A stretch of 64,000 nucleotides of DNA, taken from the NCBI RefSeq assembly GCF_002288825.1, contig NZ_NSLI01000005.1:62001-126000 (forward strand), written 5' to 3'. The position numbers and the translations under genes are program-made. Below are positions 8,799-17,127 of this stretch, one piece after another (within the stretch, counting starts at the first letter, position 1; every line of letters begins with the position of its first letter). Below the pieces are notes generated by a model. That model ran no database searches. It had not been told where the DNA came from and saw only the letters and a list, made by a program, of their open reading frames with translations. This stretch comes from Sphingomonas lenta. Lineage in GTDB: Bacteria; Pseudomonadota; Alphaproteobacteria; Sphingomonadales; Sphingomonadaceae.

Positions 8799-9595
8799 GC
8801 CTCCAGCTCCCGCAGCGCTTCTGCCTGGGCCGCGAAGCGGGCCAGCTTGTTCTCGGCGTCGGAGAGGGTGACGACCTCGCCCACGACGATGATCGCGGGG
8901 CTCTTCACCTCCTCGCGCGCGACCATCGGGCCGAGATCGGCGAGCAGCGTGCGCATTGCGCGGGCGCCCTGGCAGGTGCCGCGCTCCAGCACGGCGACGG
9001 GCATGTCGGGTGCGACGCCGTCGGCCATCAGCTTGTCGGCGATATCGGCGGCGGTGGCGACGCCCATGTAGATGACGAGCGTCCGGCCCTGGCCGGCGAG
9101 GCCCGACCAGTCCTGTTCGGACAGGCCTTTGCACTGGCCGGCGACGAAGGACACTGCGGAGCTGTGGTCGCGATGAGTGAGCGGCAGCATCGCCTCCGCC
9201 GCGCAGCCGAGCGCCGCGGACACGCCCGGCACGACCTCGACCGGAAGTCCGGCGGCGCGCACCGCCTCGACCTCCTCGCCGCCGCGGCCGAAGATGAACG
9301 GGTCGCCGCCCTTGAGGCGCACCACGATCGCGCCCGTCTTCACATGCGCGACGATGAGCGCATTGATCGCCTCCTGCGGCAGCGTGTGGCGGGCGCGCTG
9401 CTTGGCGACCGAGATGCGCTGCGCGGTCTCGGGCGCGATCTCCAGGACGCGGGAGTCGATCAGGCCGTCATGGACGACGACGTCGGCCGATCGCAGCGCC
9501 TCCACCGCCTTGACGGTGAGGAGGCCGGGATCGCCGGGGCCGGCGCCGACGAGGATCACGCGTCCGCGCTGCGTAGGGTCGAGAAGAGTCGCCAT
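8795..9595 (-). CDS. cobA: uroporphyrinogen-III C-methyltransferase
   Basis: A 266-residue SAM-dependent methyltransferase that makes precorrin-2 for siroheme. The glycine-rich GAGPGDPG loop is at residues 17-24. The family signatures VVRLKGGDPFIFGRGGEE and VVPGVSAALGCAAEAMLPLTHR follow, with the VIYMGV strand beyond. Unlike enterobacterial CysG it lacks the oxidase/ferrochelatase domain, so the last siroheme steps must be encoded elsewhere. First gene of the cobA-DUF2849-cysI-DUF934-cysH operon; its position suggests that it supplies siroheme to CysI rather than cobalamin synthesis. Confidence 0.95.
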   Translation of the reverse strand: MATLLDPTQRGRVILVGAGPGDPGLLTVKAVEALRSADVVVHDGLIDSRVLEIAPETAQRISVAKQRARHTLPQEAINALIVAHVKTGAIVVRLKGGDPFIFGRGGEEVEAVRAAGLPVEVVPGVSAALGCAAEAMLPLTHRDHSSAVSFVAGQCKGLSEQDWSGLAGQGRTLVIYMGVATAADIADKLMADGVAPDMPVAVLERGTCQGARAMRTLLADLGPMVAREEVKSPAIIVVGEVVTLSDAENKLARFAAQAEALRELEA

Positions 9596-9628
9596 GGTTT
9601 CGCCAGATGGGCGGCGCGGGCGCGCTCG

Positions 9629-9648
9629 GCAAAGCAGCGATGCTTTGC
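9629..9648. terminator. 8-bp hairpin with GCGA loop between DUF808 and cobA genes
   Basis: GCAAAGCA (9629-9636) and TGCTTTGC (9641-9648) pair perfectly around a GCGA tetraloop. No T-run follows. It sits 34 bases upstream of cobA and 22 bases after the DUF808 stop on the minus strand, so it could end DUF808 transcripts or lie in the cobA leader. Confidence 0.4.
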
Positions 9649-9670
9649 GCGAGGCTAGGCGAGCTATTTC

Positions 9671-10618
9671 CTAGTGCCCCGCTGTCTTATGAGCGTGGGG
9701 GCGGACCTTGTGGAGCGTCCAAGCGATGATCCCACCGACGATCAGGCCCAGCACGAGGTCGGCCAGCGTTTTGGTCAGCCAGCCGAAGAGGCCGGGTGCG
9801 AACGGCGCGGCTTCGCGCGCGACCTCCGCCCAGTGGTCGATGACGTGCTCCGGCCCGGCGAAGCCCAGCCCCGCCATCCCGTGCACCAGGATCTGCCCAC
9901 CGACCCAGATCATCGCGGCGGTGCCGATGACGGACAGCGCGGCCATGAGCTTCGGCACACCATGGACGAGCCCGCGGCCGAAGGCGCGCGTCGCGCCCGG
10001 CCCGCGCTGCGACAGGTGGACGCCGATGTCGTCCAGCTTCACGATCAGCCCGACGACGCCGTACACGCCGACCGTGATGCCGAGCGCGACGAGGATGAGC
10101 GACGCGGCTTGGCTGACGAGCGACTGGTCTGCGACCTCCGCGAGCGCGATGGCCATGATCTCGGCCGACAGGATGAAGTCGGTGCGGACCGCGCCCTTGA
10201 CCTTGACGTCCTCCAGCTGCTTCGAATCGAGCGCCAGGTCCTCCGTCTCGTCGTGGTGCGCGCCCGAGAGCTTCTCGATCACCTTCTCCGCGCCCTCGAA
10301 GCAGAGGAACGCGCCGCCGATCATGAGCAAGGGCGTGATCGCCCAACGCGCGAACGCGGAGAGCAACAGCGCCGCAGGGAGCAGGATCACGAGCTTGTTG
10401 AACAGCGAGCCCTTGGCGATGCGCCAGATGATCGGCAGCTCGCGGTCGGGGTGGAGGCCGACCACGTAGCGCGGCGTGACCGCTGTGTCGTCAACGACCA
10501 CGCCGGCCGCCTTGACGCCCGCCCGGGTCGCGGCCGCGCCGACGTCGTCGATGGAGGCGGCGGCGAGCTTGGTGAGGCCGGCGACGTCGTCGAGCAGGGC
10601 GACCAGTCCGGAGGGCAT
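9671..10618 (-). CDS. DUF808 family inner-membrane protein (YedI-like)
   Basis: A 315-residue polytopic membrane protein. The opening MPSGLVALLDDVAGLTKLAAASIDDVG and the segment DTAVTPRYVVGLHPDRELPI are typical of the DUF808/YedI family. Hydrophobic segments occur at roughly residues 72-105, 150-185, 205-245 and 280-305. A cytoplasmic DSKQLEDVKVKGAVRTDFILSAEI-type region is present (about 130-155). No transport substrate is known for the family. It is a monocistronic gene between cobA and an AraC-type regulator. Confidence 0.9.
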   Translation of the reverse strand: MPSGLVALLDDVAGLTKLAAASIDDVGAAATRAGVKAAGVVVDDTAVTPRYVVGLHPDRELPIIWRIAKGSLFNKLVILLPAALLLSAFARWAITPLLMIGGAFLCFEGAEKVIEKLSGAHHDETEDLALDSKQLEDVKVKGAVRTDFILSAEIMAIALAEVADQSLVSQAASLILVALGITVGVYGVVGLIVKLDDIGVHLSQRGPGATRAFGRGLVHGVPKLMAALSVIGTAAMIWVGGQILVHGMAGLGFAGPEHVIDHWAEVAREAAPFAPGLFGWLTKTLADLVLGLIVGGIIAWTLHKVRPHAHKTAGH

Positions 10619-10672
10619 GCGGGTCCTTTCGCGTGGGTGCGGGGAGGGCCTAGCCGGTATTCGCCGCCGGGC

Positions 10673-11530
10673 TCAAGGGACGCGGTGCAGGACCTGCGTC
10701 GGCGCGCCCACTACCCGGTCGCGCTCGGCCATGGCACGGCGGAGGACCTCGCGCGGGCTGTTGAAGTAGGCGCGCGGGCTCATGCCCATGTACGACTGGA
10801 AATCGTGGTTGAAGTGCGCCTGGTCGTAATAATGCGCATCGATGATCTCCTGGATCGGTCGGTCGAGCCGGTCGCGCACCGCGGCCAGCGTGCGCAGGAA
10901 GCGCTGGCGGCGGATCAGGCGCTTGGGCGTGAAGCCGAACGCGCGGCGGCAGGCGAGCGCGAGGCGGCGCTGATCCACGCCGGCGAGTTCGGCGAGTTCG
11001 GGCACCTCGCGGACGGGGTGGTTGGCGAGCGCCTCCGTGATCCGCACGGTCAGCGGGTCGCGTCCGCCCCGGCGCGCGGCGCGGTCGAGGAGCAACGTGT
11101 CCAGGATCACGGTGCGGCCCCGATCATCGGCGGCCGCACGCAGGCGCGCCACGATCTCGGCAGCGGACGCGCCCAGCCGGTCGCCCAGCTCGAACACGCG
11201 GTTCGCGGCCGCGCCGGCGTCCGTCCCGATCAGCGTCTCCCATCCGAGCGGCGTCAGGCCGACGCCGACGAAGAGTCCGGGCTCGTCGCACCAAAAGCGG
11301 CGGCTGCGATCGGTGGGACCGAACAGCGCGGCGTCGCGCGGGGTCGGCGCGGGGCGGGTGAAGAACTCCTCCACCATCCAGCGGCCGCGGATCGTGAAGC
11401 GGACATTGCCCCATTCGGGATGCACCCAGTCGCTGATCGGCCCCGGCGATTCGATGTGGTAGTAGGACGTGACGAGATCGCGCAGCGGCTCGGCGGGAAG
11501 TAGGAAGCGGACGGACGGGATCACCAGCAC
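10673..11530 (-). CDS. AraC-family transcriptional regulator
   Basis: A 285-residue regulator. The N-terminal part, about residues 1-150, is a cupin-like sensing domain (SYYHIESPGP, WGNVRFTIRG). The C-terminal 100 residues are the double helix-turn-helix AraC domain: VPELAELAGVDQRRLALACRRAFGFTPKRLIRRQRF followed by DQAHFNHDFQSYMGMSPRAYF. The start is a GTG at 11530 (or 11524). It diverges from the DUF885 peptidase-like gene across 160 bases, which may hold a shared control region. Target and ligand are unknown. Confidence 0.9.
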   Translation of the reverse strand: MLVIPSVRFLLPAEPLRDLVTSYYHIESPGPISDWVHPEWGNVRFTIRGRWMVEEFFTRPAPTPRDAALFGPTDRSRRFWCDEPGLFVGVGLTPLGWETLIGTDAGAAANRVFELGDRLGASAAEIVARLRAAADDRGRTVILDTLLLDRAARRGGRDPLTVRITEALANHPVREVPELAELAGVDQRRLALACRRAFGFTPKRLIRRQRFLRTLAAVRDRLDRPIQEIIDAHYYDQAHFNHDFQSYMGMSPRAYFNSPREVLRRAMAERDRVVGAPTQVLHRVP

Positions 11531-11690
11531 CGGCGCGGCCTCCGCGCGTGATCCCCGCGTTCCATGGTGCGACCCCCATTGTTCCGGCGAAGACGATGCG
11601 GCCGGCGCTCGGGCGCGTCAAGCGGCGGAAAAGCGCGCTTTTCCCGGCGCGGAACGCGGCCTATGGGAGGCGCTTCCTCCGTCACCGAAA

Positions 11691-13493
11691 GTGTTCGACT
11701 TGCGCCTCATCGCCGCCCTGCTGCTCGCCGCCGCCAGTCCCGTCATCGCCACCGCCGAGACCGCGCCCGCCGCCGAGGTGGAGAGCGAGGGCGTGAAGTT
11801 GCGGCGGCTGTTCGCGGCGAGCGACGAGGGAAACCTCAAGCGCAATCCGCTCCAGGCGCTGTTCCGGGGCGACCTGCGCTTCGCCGACCGCTTGGGCGAG
11901 TACCTGACCGAGGCGCACACGCTGGCCGAGCAGCGCGCGGCCGAGCGGAACCTGGCGGGGCTGAAGGCGATCGACCGCGCCAAGCTGTCGGCGGTGGACC
12001 GCATCGCATACGACGTGTTCCGGACGGACAACGAGATCGAGCTGCGCGGCTACCAGCCCGCGGTGCGCCGGATCACCGACGTGCTGCCGGTCAATCATTT
12101 CAGCGGCTTCCAGACCTTCTACCCGGAGGTCGCGTCGGGCGAGGGCGGGGCGCCGTTCAAGACGGTCGCCGACTACGAGAACAACCTGAAGCGCAACGCG
12201 CAGTACGCTCAGGTGGTCGACCGCATGATCGCGCGGGCGCGGACCGGCATGGCGCGCGGGATCACGCCGCCCAAGCTGGTGGTGCGCAACGTCATCGGCC
12301 AGGTCGACAACCTGTTGGCAGGCGGCGTCGAGAAGTCGCTCTTCTACGCGCCGGTGACCAAGTTCCCCGACACCGTCGGCCCGGGCGAGCGCGCGCGGCT
12401 GACCAAGCTCTACGCGGCGCAGGTCCGCGACGTGCTCAACCCGGCGCACCAGCGGCTCCGAGCCTTCCTGCAGAACGAGTATCTGCCGCGCGCCCGCGAC
12501 ACGGTGGGACTGTCGGCGGTGCCGGGCGGGGCGGGGCTGTACGAGTATCTGATCGAGAGCAACACGACGCTGCCGCTCAAGGCCGAGGAGGTGCACCGGC
12601 TCGGGCTGTCGGAGGTCGCGCGCATCCTCCGCGAGATGGAGGCGCAGAAGGCGAAAGTCGGTTTCAACGGCACGCTGCCCCAGTTCTTCACGCACCTGCG
12701 CACCGACAAGCGCTTCCAGCCCAAGACCGCGGACGAGCTGCGCCTCGCCTATGAAGCGGCGGGGCGGAAGGTGGACGCGCGGGTGCGGGAGCAGTTCTCG
12801 CTCATCCCCAAGACGCCGCTGGAGATCCGGCCGGTGCCGGCGTTCCGCGAGAAGACGGCGGCCGCGGGTTCCTACCAGCGCGGCACGCCCGACGGGTCGC
12901 GGCCGGGCGTGTTCTTCTACAACAGCTACGACCTGCCGAACCGGTATCTGTGGGGCGTGGAGACCTTGTACCTGCACGAGGCGGTGCCGGGTCACCATTT
13001 CCAGGTCAGCCTGGCGCAGGAGAACGAGGCGCTGCCCGCGTTCATGCGCTTCGGCGGCAACACGGCGTTCGTGGAGGGCTGGGCACTCTATGTGGAGACG
13101 CTCTATCCGGAGCTGGGGGTCGAGACCGACCCGTATCAGCGTATGGGCGGCCTGAACGACGAGATGCTGCGCGCGATGCGGCTGGTGGTCGACACGGGAC
13201 TCCACGCCAAGGGCTGGAGCCGCGAACAGGCGATCAAGTACATGCTCGACAACTCGCCCATGCCGGAGACGGACGCGGTGGCGGAAGTGGAGCGCTACAT
13301 CGCGATCCCCGGCCAGGCGCTGGCGTACAAGGTGGGGCAGCTCACCATCCTGCGCCTGAAGGCGGAGGCGAAGGCGGCGCTGGGTCCCCGCTTCGACGCG
13401 CGCCAGTTCCACGCGCAAGTGCTGGATACGGGCGCGCTGCCCATGCCGGTGCTTGAGGCGAAGCTGCGGGGGTGGATGGCGTCGAGGCGGTAA
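11691..13493 (+). CDS. exported DUF885 family protein, probable zinc metallopeptidase
   Basis: About 600 residues with an N-terminal signal (FDLRLIAALLLAAASPVIATAETA). The family hallmark HEAVPGHHFQ is present (HExxPGHH), followed by FVEGWALYVETLYPELG, which supplies the downstream Glu. These are the expected zinc and catalytic residues of this gluzincin-like family. Start choice: GTG at 11691 (or TTG at 11700) opens the signal peptide; the longer frame from 11469 overlaps the AraC gene. An exported peptidase is inferred; the substrate is unknown. No operon partner on the same strand. Confidence 0.88.
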   Translation: MFDLRLIAALLLAAASPVIATAETAPAAEVESEGVKLRRLFAASDEGNLKRNPLQALFRGDLRFADRLGEYLTEAHTLAEQRAAERNLAGLKAIDRAKLSAVDRIAYDVFRTDNEIELRGYQPAVRRITDVLPVNHFSGFQTFYPEVASGEGGAPFKTVADYENNLKRNAQYAQVVDRMIARARTGMARGITPPKLVVRNVIGQVDNLLAGGVEKSLFYAPVTKFPDTVGPGERARLTKLYAAQVRDVLNPAHQRLRAFLQNEYLPRARDTVGLSAVPGGAGLYEYLIESNTTLPLKAEEVHRLGLSEVARILREMEAQKAKVGFNGTLPQFFTHLRTDKRFQPKTADELRLAYEAAGRKVDARVREQFSLIPKTPLEIRPVPAFREKTAAAGSYQRGTPDGSRPGVFFYNSYDLPNRYLWGVETLYLHEAVPGHHFQVSLAQENEALPAFMRFGGNTAFVEGWALYVETLYPELGVETDPYQRMGGLNDEMLRAMRLVVDTGLHAKGWSREQAIKYMLDNSPMPETDAVAEVERYIAIPGQALAYKVGQLTILRLKAEAKAALGPRFDARQFHAQVLDTGALPMPVLEAKLRGWMASRR

Positions 13494-13505
13494 GGTGTCC
13501 GGCCG

Positions 13506-13796
13506 TCAAGCGAGCAACCGGTAATAATCGCGTGCGCCGTGCACGATGTCGATGATCTCTACGCGACCGCGGCCGATGCGGTATAGGATTAGGTATTTGC
13601 CGTGCGTACGCTTGCGGATACCTTGCCGGCGAAAACGTTCCACAATCGGGAAGGCTTCCGGATAGTCCGCAAGCGCTTTGGCCACGTCGCGCAACTCGGT
13701 GATGAAGCCGACAGCCCGAATCGGGCTATCGACGGCGATCCAGTCGCCGATCTCCTCCAAGCTGCGCTCGGCTTGCGCCGTGAAGACGACGTTCAA
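13506..13796 (-). CDS. parE: ParE/RelE-superfamily toxin
   Basis: A 96-residue toxin-type protein with the ParE pattern: an N-terminal helical hairpin (AQAERSLEEIGDWIAVDSP), a central basic strand region (RFRRQGIRKRTHGKYLILYRI) and the end EIIDIVHGARDYYRLL. ParE toxins usually poison DNA gyrase, which the sequence alone does not prove. It overlaps the antitoxin gene by 4 bases (ATGA), the standard antitoxin-first order. Confidence 0.9.
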   Translation of the reverse strand: MNVVFTAQAERSLEEIGDWIAVDSPIRAVGFITELRDVAKALADYPEAFPIVERFRRQGIRKRTHGKYLILYRIGRGRVEIIDIVHGARDYYRLLA

Positions 13797-14062
13797 TGCC
13801 GCTCGCCGGCCTCGTTCATCGTCCGATACTTGCGTTCTAGCCGGTCGAACACGGCTTCGGCCGGTGCGACGCGACCCGTCTCCGCATCGGCGAGCCCTTG
13901 CTCGAGGCCCGCGATCAAACGGCTCTCGCTGCCCGACCGTCTCTGGTCTTGCCGGATCAGGTCGCGGACATAATCGCTCTCGTCGAGGTAGGACCCGTCT
14001 TCCACGCGGGCGAGCACCCAGCGCTGCATCGACTCGGGCAGTGAGATGCTTACGTTCGCCAT
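13793..14062 (-). CDS. parD: ParD-type antitoxin (ribbon-helix-helix)
   Basis: An 89-residue antitoxin. The N-terminus MANVSISLPESMQRWVLARV is the ribbon-helix-helix DNA-binding strand and helix, and YLDESDYVRDLIRQDQ is the ParD-type second helix. The acidic and flexible C-terminus would wrap the toxin. The start at 14062 follows AAGAGGGA; the longer frame to 14251 overlaps astD coding sequence. It probably represses its own promoter in 14063-14123. Confidence 0.9.
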   Translation of the reverse strand: MANVSISLPESMQRWVLARVEDGSYLDESDYVRDLIRQDQRRSGSESRLIAGLEQGLADAETGRVAPAEAVFDRLERKYRTMNEAGERH

Positions 14063-14123
14063 CGAGTCCCTCTTGAGCTTTGAAGGATCTAGATCGACGC
14101 TGGTCGTCCGGAGCGCAAGCCCG

Positions 14124-15530
14124 TCATGCATCCGCCAGCCCGATGCCGATGCTGGCGCGCGCCGATTCCGCCTCGTTGCTGACGACCGGGTAGGCGCAAT
14201 AGTCCGCGGCGTAATAGGCGCTGGGGCGGTGGTTGCCGGACCAGCCGACACCGCCGAAGGGCGCGTTCGACGACGCGCCGTTGGTGGGGCGGTTCCAGTT
14301 GACGATGCCTGCGCGGACGTTGGACCAGAAGCGGTCGTAGAGCTGCGGCGTTTGGCTGATCAGGCTGGCGCTCAGGCCGTAGCGCGTGTTGTTCGCCTCC
14401 GCGATCGCGGCGTCGAAATCGTCGGCGCGGATCACCTGGAGGATCGGGCCGAAGAGTTCGACGTCCGGCCGCTCCGCGACGTTGGTGACGTCGATCATCG
14501 CGGGCTTGAGGAACGGGCGGTCGGGATCGGTCCGCTCCAGGTGGCGGATCGCGCGGCCGCCCTTCATCAGCAGCGCGAGGAAGCTCTCCGTCAGGCCGTC
14601 GGCGGCCTGGTTGTCGATGACCGGGCCCATGAAGGGCTGGGGCTGGGCGTGCGGCGGGCCCACGATCAGGCGGCCGACGAGGGTGTTCAGCGTCTCGAGG
14701 AGGCCGTCATAGAGCCGGTCTTCGACGATCAGCCGGCGCGCGGCGGTGCAGCGCTGGCCGGCGGAGGTGAAGGCGGACTGGACCACCAGCGTCGCGGCCG
14801 AGTGGAGGTCGGGCGTGTCCCAGACGACGATGGGGTTGTTGCCGCCCATCTCCAGCGCCAGGATTCGCTCCGGATGCTCGGCGAACTGGCGGTTGAGCGC
14901 GAGGCCGGTACGCGCCGATCCGGTGAAGAGCAGGCCGTCGATGTGCGCGTGCGCGGATAGGGCTTTGCCCTCGGCGGGCCCGCCGATCAGCAGGCGCACG
15001 CACTCGGGCGGCACGCCCGCCGCATGGAAGCATTCGACCAGGTACGCGCCCACCGCAGGCGTCTTTTCGGACGGCTTGAACACCACGGCGTTGCCCGCGA
15101 GGAGTGCTGGCACGATGTGACCGTTGGGCAGGTGCGCGGGGAAGTTGTAGGGGCCGAGCACCGCCAGCACGCCGTGCGGCTTGTGGCGGAGCGCCATGCG
15201 GCTGCCCATGGGGCTGTCGAGCCGGCGCTGCGGCGTGCGCTCGGCGTACGCATTGATCGAGATGTCGACCTTGGCGACGACGCTCTCGACCTCGGTGCGC
15301 GCCTCCCAGAGCGGCTTGCCCGTCTCGCGCGCGATCAGGTCGGCGAAGGGCTCCATCCGCTGACGCACGACGTTGGCGAAGCGGCGCAGCAACTCCGCCC
15401 GGACGGTGAACGGCCGCGCGGCCCAGGCGGCCCAGCCCGAGCGGGCGGCGGCGACCTCCGCGTGCGTGTCGCCGTGCGCGCCCGTCCAGAGATGCGCGCC
15501 TGTGGCGGGTTCGTGGGAGTGGAGTTCCAT
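14124..15530 (-). CDS. astD: succinylglutamate-semialdehyde dehydrogenase
   Basis: A 468-residue NAD-dependent aldehyde dehydrogenase. It shows the catalytic motifs ETGKPLWEA, GPYNFPAHLPNGHIVPALLAGN, the Glu motif LEMGGNNP and the Cys motif SAGQRCTAARR, plus the AstD-like ending NAPFGGVGWSGNHRPSAYYAADYCAYPV. AstD oxidises N-succinylglutamate semialdehyde in the arginine succinyltransferase pathway. No astA, astB or astE lies in the window, so it is an orphan copy here. ATG at 15530 is preferred over the upstream frame because it begins the family-like sequence. Confidence 0.9.
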   Translation of the reverse strand: MELHSHEPATGAHLWTGAHGDTHAEVAAARSGWAAWAARPFTVRAELLRRFANVVRQRMEPFADLIARETGKPLWEARTEVESVVAKVDISINAYAERTPQRRLDSPMGSRMALRHKPHGVLAVLGPYNFPAHLPNGHIVPALLAGNAVVFKPSEKTPAVGAYLVECFHAAGVPPECVRLLIGGPAEGKALSAHAHIDGLLFTGSARTGLALNRQFAEHPERILALEMGGNNPIVVWDTPDLHSAATLVVQSAFTSAGQRCTAARRLIVEDRLYDGLLETLNTLVGRLIVGPPHAQPQPFMGPVIDNQAADGLTESFLALLMKGGRAIRHLERTDPDRPFLKPAMIDVTNVAERPDVELFGPILQVIRADDFDAAIAEANNTRYGLSASLISQTPQLYDRFWSNVRAGIVNWNRPTNGASSNAPFGGVGWSGNHRPSAYYAADYCAYPVVSNEAESARASIGIGLADA

Positions 15531-15585
15531 GCGGGTGGAGGTGGTGGAGGAGGGGAGAGGCGGGGTCAAGTTGTCGGCCCCTTCC

Positions 15586-15725
15586 TCCCCCGCAACATAG
15601 TTGCGGGGGAGGGGAACCGCGCCCGCAGGGCGTGGTGGTGGGGGTACAGGGCGATGCCGTATCCCGTAGCTCCCCCTCCACCATTCGCAAGCGAATGGTC
15701 CCCCTCCCCCGCTGAAGCGGGGAGG
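15586..15725. repeat. three hairpins in the selO-astD gap
   Basis: The 198-base gap contains: TCCCCCGCAAC (15586-15596) pairing with GTTGCGGGGGA (15600-15610); ACCATTCGC (15680-15688) pairing with GCGAATGGT (15691-15699) across AA; and a CCCCGCT/AGCGGGG stem at 15707-15722 that sits directly after the selO stop. Similar GC-rich stems follow dnaB and zur. They are probably interspersed palindromic elements doubling as transcript ends. Confidence 0.55.
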
Positions 15726-15728
15726 AGC

Positions 15729-17090
15729 TTAGCGCAGCGCTTCCCCCATCGCGCGTACCTGCTCGACCTTGGCGTGGAGGCGTGACCAATCGTCGGTTTC
15801 GGCGATGGGCGCCCAGATCGCCTCCACCTCGTCGATGAGCATGCCGCAGGGCTCGCCGTCGAAGAACGCGCCGCGCCGCTTGCGGGACTCGTAGGCGGCG
15901 GCCAGCGTGCGGAACTCGGACCAGTCCTCGCCGTAGCGCTCCGGGAGCGGCCGCGCGAAGGCGTCGTGGAAGAAGCGGTGCAGCTCGACTCCGCTGTCGC
16001 GGAGCGCGCGTTCGAGGCTCTGGACGAGCGCGCGGTCCTCGGCCTCGCCGCGAGGCTTCAGACCCAGGCGCCAGAGCAGCGCTTCGGCGACGTACCCCTG
16101 GAAGCGCGGGCCGAACTGCTCGAGCAGGGCGATCAGCGGGTCGCTCTCGGTCAGCAGTCGTAAGCTGCCTGCGAGCTGGAACAGGTCCCAGTGGATCGCC
16201 TCGGGCTGGCGACCGAAGGCGTAGAGGCCCGCATGGTCAAAATAGGCGGCGGTGAACTGGACGTCCCAGCTGGGCGCGAACCGCCACGGGCCGTAGTCGA
16301 AGCTCTCGCCGATGACGTTGATGTTGTCCGAGTTGAGCACGCCGTGCACGAACCCCGCCGCCATATAGCGCGCCGCGAGCCGGGCGGTGCGGTCGATGAC
16401 GAAGTCGAGCAGGCGCAGGGCAGGCTCTTCGCCGGGCTCCTCGCGGTAGAGCTCGCGGAGGACATAGTCGACGAGGCGGCGCATATTGGCCTCGTCCTGG
16501 TAGTAGGCGAGGCGCTGGAAGGTGCCGATGCGGATATGACCGTGGCTCAGCCGCACCATGACCGCCGAGCGGGTCGGGCTGGGCTCGTCGCCGCGCTCCA
16601 GCGCCTCGCCCGTCTCGATCAGGGACAGCGTTCGCGACGTCGGCACGTTCAGCGCCTCCAGCATCTCGGTCGCCAGGATCTCGCGCACGCCGCCCTTGAG
16701 CGTCAGCCGCCCGTCGCCGAAGCGGCTGTACGGCGTCTGGCCCGAGCCCTTGGTGCCGAGGTCCATCAGGCGTTCGGACGCATCGTGCATCTGCGCGAAG
16801 GTGAAGCCGCGGCCGTCGCCGATGTCGGGGTTGTACACGCGGAACTGGTGGCCGTGGTAGCGCAGCGCCAGCGGCTCGGGCAGCGTGCCGGGCAATGGCT
16901 CGAAGCGGCCGAAATGGCGCAGCCACTCGTCGTCAGTGAGATCGCTGAGCCCGACCTCGGCGGCGGCGCGGTCATTGCGGTAGCGCAGCACCGTTTGCGG
17001 GAAGTCGGCCGCCCTCACCGGGTCCCAGAGATCGGGGCCGAGGTCGAGCAGCTTGGCGGCCGGGCGGTACGCTTGCGGGGAGACGGGCAT
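15729..17090 (-). CDS. selO: protein adenylyltransferase SelO family
   Basis: A 453-residue pseudokinase-fold protein. Known family activity: transfer of AMP from ATP to Ser/Thr/Tyr of proteins. Family signatures include ALRYHGHQFRVYNP-DIGDGRG, DLGTKGSGQTPYSRFGDGRLTLKGGVREIL and the metal/catalytic region VHGVLNSDNINVIGESFDYGPWRF. It lacks the C-terminal Cys or selenocysteine tail seen in many SelO proteins and ends at GEALR. The start at 17090 (MPVSPQAYRP) is chosen over 17129, which would overlap the divergent hydrolase start. Confidence 0.92.
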   Translation of the reverse strand: MPVSPQAYRPAAKLLDLGPDLWDPVRAADFPQTVLRYRNDRAAAEVGLSDLTDDEWLRHFGRFEPLPGTLPEPLALRYHGHQFRVYNPDIGDGRGFTFAQMHDASERLMDLGTKGSGQTPYSRFGDGRLTLKGGVREILATEMLEALNVPTSRTLSLIETGEALERGDEPSPTRSAVMVRLSHGHIRIGTFQRLAYYQDEANMRRLVDYVLRELYREEPGEEPALRLLDFVIDRTARLAARYMAAGFVHGVLNSDNINVIGESFDYGPWRFAPSWDVQFTAAYFDHAGLYAFGRQPEAIHWDLFQLAGSLRLLTESDPLIALLEQFGPRFQGYVAEALLWRLGLKPRGEAEDRALVQSLERALRDSGVELHRFFHDAFARPLPERYGEDWSEFRTLAAAYESRKRRGAFFDGEPCGMLIDEVEAIWAPIAETDDWSRLHAKVEQVRAMGEALR

Positions 17091-17127
17091 CCCGCGATAT
17101 GGGGAACCCGAAAGGCGGGAAGCAAGC

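Noticed and set aside
9596..9670. Riboswitch upstream of cobA
   Set aside because: Only one short hairpin fits in the 75-base gap; there is no room for a cobalamin or SAM riboswitch fold.
9674..11503. 609-residue plus-strand open frame across DUF808 and the AraC gene
   Set aside because: It spans two real minus-strand genes and has no domain.
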